A stretch of 11,462 nucleotides of DNA from Sulfitobacter sp. (GTDB lineage: Bacteria; Pseudomonadota; Alphaproteobacteria; Rhodobacterales; Rhodobacteraceae): the NCBI GenBank assembly GCA_024636395.1, contig JAGXHD010000029.1:1-11462 (forward strand). The letters run 5' to 3'. The notes below the pieces were generated by a model. The model was not told where the DNA came from, searched no databases, and saw only the letters and a list, made by a program, of their open reading frames with translations. Of this stretch, positions 5,961 to 11,462 are shown piece after piece. Each line of letters starts with the position of its first letter. The first letter of the stretch is position 1. Position numbers and translations under genes: made by a program.

Positions 5961-6959
5961 TCAGCTGGCGCCGTACATGGCCAGCCGGATAAATGTGCGC
6001 TCTATGATCGCCATGGCGGGCGCGGTCTGCCCTGCAGAGCGCAATTGCAGGTCCGTATCGGTGAGGATCCCGAGCGCTGTTTCGAGCTTGAACGCGCCCC
6101 AGTCACGCGCCTGGCGCATCACGCGGTCGCGGTCGCGCACGCCCCAGACGGGCGCGCCGGGGTTGCAGGCGGTGCGGTGCAAGGTGCGAAAATGGCGCAT
6201 CGCCATGATGCTGAGCGTCACCGCATTCACACCCTGACTTTGCAGCCGCCGCATAAGCGGGCCGATCATCGCCGACTTCTTCTCTGCCACAATATTGAGG
6301 ATGTCGTCCACGACCGCCTCGACGGAGGCAGGCGCACAGGCTGCGATATCCTGAAGGTTCACGGGCGTGTTCGGATCACTCAACTTATAAAGCGAGAGCT
6401 TTTCCAGCGTCTGCCGGAAGTCACCGGGATCAAGGCTGCGGGCGAGATCCTCAAGGGCTGCCATCGCACTGCCTTCCGTCCGCAGCTTCGCGTCACCAAG
6501 GAGCCGCTCGATCTCTGCGCGGTCGGGGGGGTCATCGAAAATGCCCCATGCGTAGGCATCGCGGTGGCTTTCGAAGGTCTTGAGCAGCTTGGAGGTTTTC
6601 TTGAGCTCGCCTGCGGTCACCACGATCTGTGCATCGCCTGCCTGCCAATCCTTTACGGTATCGACGATGATCTGAGCGACCAATTCATTCGCACCTTCGA
6701 CAAAAGCGGCACGCGGGCCGGGGAAAAAACCGATGGCCTTGATCGCGTCCATCAGCAGCGCAGGCTCGCGCCGAAGATCTGCCGCCGGGATGCGGGTCAG
6801 CCGCATTTCCTCTTCGGCTTGCAGGCCCAGCAGCGCCTTGAGATATTCCTGCCGTTTGAGTGCCACACGCATGGCATCGCCGCCGTACAGCAGCAGGCCG
6901 AGCTTGTCGCGGGGAGGTTTGGCCACGATGCCAGCCCCGTCGCGGCGTGCTAGTTTCAT
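5961..6959 (-). CDS. holA: DNA polymerase III subunit delta
   Basis: This is a 332-residue HolA, the delta subunit of the clamp loader that opens the beta sliding clamp during chromosome replication. The alphaproteobacterial pattern is clear: an N-terminal MKLARRDGAGIVAK, then LLLYGGDAMRVALKRQE (about 22-38), a central segment AIKAIGFFPGPRAAFVEGAN (about 72-91) typical of the delta fold, and LKKTSKLLKTFE (about 118-129). Delta lacks a functional P-loop, and none is seen here. The length is normal (E. coli HolA is 343). Its ATG overlaps the lptE TGA (ATGA at 6956-6959), so translation is coupled to lptE. The order leuS-lptE-holA is also found in E. coli, which strengthens the call. Confidence 0.95.
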   Translation of the reverse strand: MKLARRDGAGIVAKPPRDKLGLLLYGGDAMRVALKRQEYLKALLGLQAEEEMRLTRIPAADLRREPALLMDAIKAIGFFPGPRAAFVEGANELVAQIIVDTVKDWQAGDAQIVVTAGELKKTSKLLKTFESHRDAYAWGIFDDPPDRAEIERLLGDAKLRTEGSAMAALEDLARSLDPGDFRQTLEKLSLYKLSDPNTPVNLQDIAACAPASVEAVVDDILNIVAEKKSAMIGPLMRRLQSQGVNAVTLSIMAMRHFRTLHRTACNPGAPVWGVRDRDRVMRQARDWGAFKLETALGILTDTDLQLRSAGQTAPAMAIIERTFIRLAMYGAS

Positions 6960-7441
6960 GCAGGCAAATCCGCAGCGTAGAGGCGGGCGGTGATCTGGTC
7001 GCCCAGAATCACCATCAGCCGCTCGATGGCGTCCCGCTCAGCGGCGAGTGAGGCGACGGTTGTGCCGATCGCGGAATAGGCTGTAAAATTTTCGACCTTG
7101 CCGGAGGTGACGATCGCACCGTCCGTGCTGTCGCGCAGTACGTAATCCACGCGGCCCACCAGATTGAAGCGGGTGATGTCACCAGCTGCATTCACGGCAA
7201 GCCCTTCTTCATCTGAGAATATCGCCAGATCAAGCGCGTAGCGCGGTGCGCCGCCGCTGCGGCCCAATCGTGTTTCCAGATGGCGCGTCAGCAAATACCC
7301 CGCTTGGGTCGTGGGTTCCTGCACCAGCACCTGACCGCGCAGCTGTGCGCCTGCGCCGCCCGGTCCATAGACCGGAGTGAACCCGCAGGCGGCAAGCGCC
7401 AGCGGCAGGGCGAGGAGGCTTCTGCGGCTATACAACGACAT
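6956..7441 (-). CDS. lptE: LPS assembly lipoprotein LptE
   Basis: This encodes a 161-residue outer-membrane lipoprotein, the partner that plugs the LptD barrel and helps place lipopolysaccharide on the cell surface. MSLYSRRSLLALPLALAAC is a lipoprotein signal with twin arginine residues 6-7 (an ordinary n-region) and lipobox L16-A17-A18-C19. The mature start CGFTPVYGPGG is the hallmark of alphaproteobacterial LptE, followed by a beta-rich domain (ALDLAIF, ITRFNLVGRVDYVLRD). The ATG at 7441 lies inside the end of leuS (14-bp overlap), so its ribosome-binding site is within leuS coding sequence. Its stop overlaps the holA start. It was formerly known as RlpB in E. coli, where it has the same neighbours. 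Confidence 0.95.
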   Translation of the reverse strand: MSLYSRRSLLALPLALAACGFTPVYGPGGAGAQLRGQVLVQEPTTQAGYLLTRHLETRLGRSGGAPRYALDLAIFSDEEGLAVNAAGDITRFNLVGRVDYVLRDSTDGAIVTSGKVENFTAYSAIGTTVASLAAERDAIERLMVILGDQITARLYAADLPA

Positions 7442-9995
7442 TCACGATCCGCCCCGGCACGACGATCACCTTCTTGGGTGTTCCACCGTCGAGGATACGG
7501 ATCACGGAAGGATGGGCAAGGGCCAGTGTCTCGATCTCATCTTTCGGCATGTCGGCGGGCACGTCGATCTCGCCGCGCCGCTTGCCGTTGACCTGAATGG
7601 GCAGCGTGACGGTATCGTCCTTCAGCATTGCTTCATCCGCGATAGGCCAAGGTGCAGTCGCGATCAGATCCTCGCCGCCTTGATTGGCCCAGATATCCTC
7701 CGCCAGATGCGGGGTCATGGGCGACATAAGCTGTGCAAGCGTCATCACAGCCTCGCGCTGCGCAGCTTTGGACGCCTTGGATTTTTGGAGTGTGGCGGTG
7801 AAGCCGTAAAGCTTCGCGATGGCTGCGTTGAAGCCGAAGCTCTCGATCGCCATGGTCACGTCATGAGTGGTCTTGTGCATCTGTTTCAGCAGGTCCGCAT
7901 CGTCTTCGCCTTCGCCAGCATCCATTGCCGCAATGCGGTCCGAGATGTTCCAGACACGGCCAAGATGCTTATACGCGGCCTCCGCCCCTGAGGCGGTCCA
8001 TTCCACATCCCGTTCGGGGGGCGAATCGCTCAGAACAAACCAGCGGGCGGTATCCGCACCGAAAGCGGAGATGATATTGAGCGGGTCCACGACGTTGTTC
8101 TTGGACTTCGACATCTTTGCGGAAGGGATGATGTCGACTTCGGCACCGCCCTCCTTGAGAAACGCACGATCTCCGCGCATGTCCACTTCCTCGGGATAGT
8201 GGAAAATGGGCCGGTCGTCGGCGCCGGTGGTTTTATAGATTGCGTGTGTCACCATGCCTTGGGTGAATAGCGCATCGAATGGCTCAATCGCACTTTCCGG
8301 CAGATGCCCGGTGATCTGCATCGCGCGGGCGAAGAAGCGGGCATAGAGCAGATGCAGAATCGCGTGCTCGACGCCGCCGATGTACTGGTCGACGTTCATC
8401 CAGTATTCGGCATCTTCCATCACCGTTGGCGTGTCGGCATGGGGCGCTGTGAATCGGGCATAGTACCACGACGAATCGACGAATGTGTCCATGGTGTCCG
8501 TCTCGCGCTGGGCGGGCTTTCCACAGGTGGGGCAGGGCGTCGTACGCCATTCGGTGTGTCGGTCGAGCGGGTTGCCCGGAATATCGAAGGTCACGTCTTC
8601 GGGTAACTTGACGGGCAGGTTTTCCTTCTTTTCCGGGACCACGCCGCAGGCATCGCAATGCACGACGGGAATCGGACAGCCCCAATAGCGCTGCCGTGAC
8701 AGGCCCCAGTCGCGCAGACGAAACTTGGTCACGCCCTGGCCGACGCCTTGCGATTCGCAAAAGGCGATGGCTGCGTCGATCGCCTCAAGGCCGCTTTGCC
8801 ACTGCTCACCCGCGAATCCACGGTTGTAGAAGACCTTTTCTGTTTTCGGGGGCACGTAGGCCTCGGCAAGATCTTCCGGCTCGTCTTCGGAAGGCAGATA
8901 GGTCGAGATGATCGGCAAATCATATTTTGTCGCGAAATCGAAATCACGCTGATCGTGTGCTGGACAGCCGAAAATCGCGCCGGTGCCGTACTCCATCAGA
9001 ATGAAGTTGGCGATATAAACTGGTAACTCCTGCGCGGTATCGAACGGATGACGCACGCGGATACCAGTATCCATGCCCAGCTTTTCGCCGGTCTCGATCG
9101 CCTCTTCGGTAGTCCCGCCCTTGCGGCACTCGGCGACAAACTCTGCGATATCGGCGTTGTCACGCTCCAACAGCTTGGCAATCGGATGATCCGGGGAGAT
9201 GCCCACAAAGCTTGCGCCCAGCAGAGTGTCGGGGCGGGTGGTGTAGACCTCGATCCGGTCATGGCCGTCGGGCGCGTTGACGGTCGAGAAGGCAAATTGC
9301 AGCCCGCGCGATTTACCGATCCAGTTTTCCTGCATCAGGCGCACCTTGGCGGGCCAGTTCTCGAGCGTATCAAGCGCGCTCAAAAGCTCGTCGGAATAAT
9401 CCGAGATCTTGAAGAACCACTGCGTGAGCTCGCGCCGCTCGACCAGAGCGCCCGAGCGCCAGCCGCGCCCCTGCTCGACCTGCTCGTTGGCCAGCACAGT
9501 CATATCGACGGGATCCCAATTCACCACAGCGTTCTTGCGGTAGATCAGCCCGGCCTCGATCATGTCGATGAACATGGCCTGCTGATGCTGGTAGTAGTCA
9601 GGGTGGCATGTCGCGATTTCGCGTGACCAATCGAGCGAGAAGCCCAGCGGCTTCATCTGGCTCTTCATGTCCTCGATGTTCTTGTAGGTCCATTCGCCGG
9701 GGTGGATACCCTTTTGCATCGCCGCGTTCTCAGCAGCGAGGCCGAACGAATCCCATCCCATCGGGTGCAATACGTTAAAGCCCTTCGCCAACTTGTACCG
9801 CGCGATCACGTCGCCCAGCGTATAGTTGCGGACATGGCCCATATGGATGCGGCCGGAGGGATATGGGAACATTTCGAGCACGTAGTACTTCGGCTTGTCG
9901 GCTGAGCGGACGGCCTTGAAGATTTCGGTCTGCTCCCAGGCGGCTTGCCAGCGGGCTTCGATTTCGGAGGGAGTATAACGGGAGGTGGAGGTCAT
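7428..9995 (-). CDS. leuS: Leucyl-tRNA synthetase
   Basis: This is an 855-residue class Ia LeuRS, full length (E. coli has 860). It charges tRNA-Leu with leucine in the cytosol. The HIGH-type motif is HMGH at residues 51-54 and the KMSKS loop is at 627-631. The CP1 editing domain is intact, with the threonine-rich TTRPDT (252-257) and the GTGAIFGCPAHDQRDFD segment (337-353), where D348 matches the E. coli editing aspartate D345. A zinc-ribbon pair is present: C447/C450 and C488/C491. The start ATG 9995 gives the conserved SRYTPSEIEARW N-terminus. The upstream ribosome-binding site is weak (AAGG about 11 nt away) and lies just after a strong hairpin. It is second in the operon after the DUF3576 gene and overlaps lptE by 14 bp. 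Confidence 0.98.
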   Translation of the reverse strand: MTSTSRYTPSEIEARWQAAWEQTEIFKAVRSADKPKYYVLEMFPYPSGRIHMGHVRNYTLGDVIARYKLAKGFNVLHPMGWDSFGLAAENAAMQKGIHPGEWTYKNIEDMKSQMKPLGFSLDWSREIATCHPDYYQHQQAMFIDMIEAGLIYRKNAVVNWDPVDMTVLANEQVEQGRGWRSGALVERRELTQWFFKISDYSDELLSALDTLENWPAKVRLMQENWIGKSRGLQFAFSTVNAPDGHDRIEVYTTRPDTLLGASFVGISPDHPIAKLLERDNADIAEFVAECRKGGTTEEAIETGEKLGMDTGIRVRHPFDTAQELPVYIANFILMEYGTGAIFGCPAHDQRDFDFATKYDLPIISTYLPSEDEPEDLAEAYVPPKTEKVFYNRGFAGEQWQSGLEAIDAAIAFCESQGVGQGVTKFRLRDWGLSRQRYWGCPIPVVHCDACGVVPEKKENLPVKLPEDVTFDIPGNPLDRHTEWRTTPCPTCGKPAQRETDTMDTFVDSSWYYARFTAPHADTPTVMEDAEYWMNVDQYIGGVEHAILHLLYARFFARAMQITGHLPESAIEPFDALFTQGMVTHAIYKTTGADDRPIFHYPEEVDMRGDRAFLKEGGAEVDIIPSAKMSKSKNNVVDPLNIISAFGADTARWFVLSDSPPERDVEWTASGAEAAYKHLGRVWNISDRIAAMDAGEGEDDADLLKQMHKTTHDVTMAIESFGFNAAIAKLYGFTATLQKSKASKAAQREAVMTLAQLMSPMTPHLAEDIWANQGGEDLIATAPWPIADEAMLKDDTVTLPIQVNGKRRGEIDVPADMPKDEIETLALAHPSVIRILDGGTPKKVIVVPGRIVNVVV

Positions 9996-10021
9996 GGAGG
10001 TGCTGGCCTTTTACGCAAGAA

Positions 10022-10053
10022 CGCCGGACATGTGATCCTCACAAAGCCCGGCG
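10022..10053 (-). promoter_or_regulatory. Intercistronic hairpin in front of leuS
   Basis: In the 89-bp gap between the DUF3576 gene and leuS, CGCCGG (10022-10027) pairs with CCGGCG (10048-10053), and inside it TGTGA (10031-10035) pairs with TCACA (10039-10043), leaving a 3-nt loop and a 3/4 internal loop. This gives 11 base pairs, mostly GC. On the minus strand it is followed by TTCTTGCGT, which is only a weak U-run, so termination would be partial at best. It ends 26 nt before the leuS ATG and could act as an attenuator, a stability element or a translation control. The structure is seen directly; the role is inferred. Confidence 0.55.
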
Positions 10054-10084
10054 CTGTACAATACCTATACCGGAGCGGCAGGTC

Positions 10085-10573
10085 TCAGAGTTTGTTGTCC
10101 GCGATGCGAAGTTCGCGCGCGCGCGACAAGATCGCATCCTCGACCGCAAGGCTCGTCGCCCTGGTTACAGGACCGCCCTGGGACTGAAGTGCTACGTTGA
10201 GGGAACGGGCATCGAGAGCGGGATCGTCGATCAGGACCGTCGCGCGATACGCCCTGCCACCGCCGGGAGGCGTTCCAAATCCGGTGACGATAACGCCGGT
10301 GAAGGGATCGACAGACTGGATCGGCAGGAAATTGAGGACTTCGAGAGACGCGCTCCACAGGTACTTGTTTACCTGAACGACGCTTTCGTTGCTTCGTCTG
10401 TTGAAGGCGGACCAGATCGTGTTGCTTGTATTCGTCTCGATATTGTTGGGATTGGTCGAGTTCGTATACTGGTCGGGCCGCTCTGTTGCGGCTGATCCAA
10501 ACCCGCTACAGGCTGCCAAACCACCAAGCGCAATCGCCAGTGCCGCTATATTAAGAGCTTTCATCCGCGCCAT
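10085..10573 (-). CDS. DUF3576 domain-containing lipoprotein
   Basis: This encodes 162 residues from ATG 10573. MARMKALNIAALAIALGGLA is a lipoprotein signal, with lipobox L19-A20-A21-C22 and a Ser at +2, which suggests outer-membrane sorting. The mature region has an Asn/Thr-rich linker (about 35-50), then TIWSAFNRRSNESVVQVNKYLW and SLEVLNFLPIQSVDPFTGVIVTGF, which match the DUF3576 family of alphaproteobacterial envelope proteins. The molecular function is unknown. An in-frame ATG 51 nt upstream (10624) lies before the predicted promoter and is rejected. ATG 10564 (MKALN) is a possible alternative that keeps the whole signal peptide. It is the first gene of the leuS-lptE-holA operon and divergent from the porin. 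Confidence 0.87.
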   Translation of the reverse strand: MARMKALNIAALAIALGGLAACSGFGSAATERPDQYTNSTNPNNIETNTSNTIWSAFNRRSNESVVQVNKYLWSASLEVLNFLPIQSVDPFTGVIVTGFGTPPGGGRAYRATVLIDDPALDARSLNVALQSQGGPVTRATSLAVEDAILSRARELRIADNKL

Positions 10574-10585
10574 GTCTGCCACCGT

Positions 10586-10614
10586 TTTATACTGTTTTGC
10601 TATGCAATACCCAA
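10586..10614 (-). promoter_or_regulatory. Candidate sigma70-type promoter for the DUF3576-leuS operon
   Basis: On the minus strand TTGGGT (complement of 10609-10614) and TATAAA (complement of 10586-10591) are separated by exactly 17 bp. The expected transcription start is near 10579-10580, giving a leader of only about 6-7 nt to ATG 10573, or about 15-16 nt to ATG 10564. This fits a gene start at one of these two ATGs and excludes the upstream ATG at 10624. It has not been tested. Confidence 0.5.
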
Positions 10615-10864
10615 GCGAGGGCATCTGGGCAAGGTCTATGTACCTAACTCTTGGCGCGGCTCCGATTGGACTGGCGGGACTGGGTGACTGTCTGCGCCTG
10701 AGCCTCGGATTTCAAACTGTGGCAAAGCTGCACCATCACCGGCCACATTGCTCGGGCGCTTGTTGGTTCGCTTGCCAAAAGGTGAGTGTCGGCGCAAAAG
10801 AATGTCATACCTAGATCGGAATTCCCCGGTCAGGTCCTTTTGAATCTTACCTGAGGGAAAACTC
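10615..10864. other. Divergent intergenic region between DUF3576 gene and porin
   Basis: This AT-richer region holds the control sequences of the porin, and I see no credible coding sequence in it. It contains two copies of GGACTGG nine bases apart (10668-10674 and 10677-10683) with a third GACTG at 10686-10690, which could be regulator half-sites. A TTGCCA at 10772-10777 could be a -35 box, but no good -10 follows at normal spacing. A GANTC site (10842-10846), the CcrM methylation target in alphaproteobacteria, lies in the probable leader. The porin ribosome-binding site GAGGG is at 10853-10857. Confidence 0.5.
10830..10854 (+). promoter_or_regulatory. Hairpin touching the porin ribosome-binding site
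   Basis: TCAGGT (10830-10835) and ACCTGA (10849-10854) form a perfect 6-bp stem around a 13-nt loop. The 3' arm includes the first two bases of the GAGGG ribosome-binding site (10853-10857), so folding could limit ribosome access. Porin leaders are common targets of translational control by small RNAs, but no such RNA is visible here. The stem is short and could be chance. Confidence 0.35.
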
Positions 10865-11462
10865 ATGAAAAAAGTTCTCTTCGCTACAACAGCTCTGGTC
10901 GCGACAGCCGGCGTTGCAGCAGCAGACGTTACATTCGGCGGCTACGGTCGTTTTGGTGTGATCTATACAGATCCAGCAGTTGGTGACAGCGCGACAAACG
11001 TGACTTCACGCTTCCGCCTGCAGATCGACGCGACAGCCGAGTCCGACTCCGGTATCACGTTCGGTGCACGTGCACGTATCCAGCAAGCCGAGCGCGGCGA
11101 TGAGCTGGGTGTGACCGGTGCCCGTGACGCTTTCACAGGCACCAACAACGGCACAGGCATTAACGGCGTACGTTTCTTCGCACGCTCCGGTGGTCTCGAA
11201 GTTGCTGTTGGTAACATCTTCGGTGCGCTGGAATTCATGCCAGGTCAGTACCCGATCGACCTCGGTCTGACCGGTCTGCGTTATGACTACACTGCATACG
11301 ACGCACGGGGTGACGCGTATTCATCCGACGGTGCAGGCGCAGCAAGCCGTAACGGTATCGAAGTTCTGTACTCCCTCGGCGATTTCGCAATGCACGTTTC
11401 GGCGTCCGAGATCGATACATCCGGTGACGGCACATTCTTTGGCGATGTAGACGGTACACGTC
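10865..11462 (+). CDS. Rhodobacter-type outer-membrane porin, N-terminal part, open at window end
   Basis: The frame encodes 199 residues and continues beyond the window. MKKVLFATTALVATAGVAAA is a Sec signal peptide with cleavage expected after A20, giving the mature start DVTFGGYGRFGVIYTD. The first strand and the segment SRFRLQIDATAESDSGITFGARARI (about residues 49-73) match general diffusion porins of Rhodobacterales, which form trimeric 16-strand barrels for small hydrophilic solutes. The region GLEVAVGNIFGALEFMPGQYPID (about 112-134) probably leads into the constriction loop L3. GAGGG lies 7 nt before ATG 10865. Codon choice is strongly biased (ACA for Thr, GCA for Ala, GGT/CGT, GTT), unlike neighbouring genes, as expected for a very highly expressed envelope protein. 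About half or more of the gene is present. Confidence 0.93.
   Translation, partial: MKKVLFATTALVATAGVAAADVTFGGYGRFGVIYTDPAVGDSATNVTSRFRLQIDATAESDSGITFGARARIQQAERGDELGVTGARDAFTGTNNGTGINGVRFFARSGGLEVAVGNIFGALEFMPGQYPIDLGLTGLRYDYTAYDARGDAYSSDGAGAASRNGIEVLYSLGDFAMHVSASEIDTSGDGTFFGDVDGTR

Noticed and set aside
6045..6953. 302-residue plus-strand open frame
   Set aside because: It lies entirely opposite holA, which is unmistakable; the composition is that of a shadow frame.
10389..10814. 141-residue plus-strand frame with a hydrophobic N-terminal segment
   Set aside because: It starts with TTG inside the DUF3576 gene on the opposite strand. The hydrophobic stretch is antisense to DUF3576 coding sequence and the rest has no family pattern.

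Overview
The window looks like chromosomal DNA from an alphaproteobacterium of the Rhodobacterales (Roseobacter/Rhodobacter group). The evidence is a GC content of roughly 60% by eye, a Rhodobacter-type general porin, DUF2125 and DUF3576 proteins, and the leuS-lptE-holA gene order. It is the end of an assembled contig: bases 1-19 are exactly the Tn5/Nextera mosaic-end adapter, so biological sequence starts at base 20. No tRNA, rRNA, insertion sequence, CRISPR array or phage gene was seen.

Layout, left to right. (1) Bases 20-373, minus strand: the first 117 codons of a TldE/PmbA-type protein, cut by the contig end. (2) Bases 442-2019, minus strand: an exported DUF2125 protein followed by a perfect 10-bp rho-independent terminator. 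(3) Bases 2199-3565, plus strand: a translationally coupled pair, an SDR oxidoreductase and a short crotonase-family protein that lacks both classical catalytic glutamates. (4) Bases 3572-4014, minus strand: a GTG-started HNH-type zinc protein and, after it, a 24-codon predicted lipoprotein. (5) Bases 4171-5349, plus strand: a TIGR03862/HI0933-like flavoprotein whose stop codon overlaps that of the next, convergent gene. (6) Bases 5346-10573, minus strand: a probable operon read DUF3576 lipoprotein - leuS - lptE - holA - glutathione S-transferase, with start/stop overlaps at leuS/lptE and lptE/holA and a plausible sigma70-type promoter in front. (7) Bases 10865 to the end, plus strand: the first 199 codons of a major outer-membrane porin, open at the window edge.

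The leuS operon joins translation (leucyl-tRNA synthetase), outer-membrane biogenesis (LptE) and replication (clamp-loader delta), a grouping also known in gammaproteobacteria. The GST at its end is the less expected member. The SDR/crotonase pair suggests acyl-CoA or 2-hydroxy/3-oxo-acyl chemistry, but the substrate cannot be read from sequence.

I found no clear new multi-gene system. The most unusual items are the tiny lipoprotein gene, the crotonase without catalytic glutamates, and structured RNA hairpins in front of leuS and the porin.
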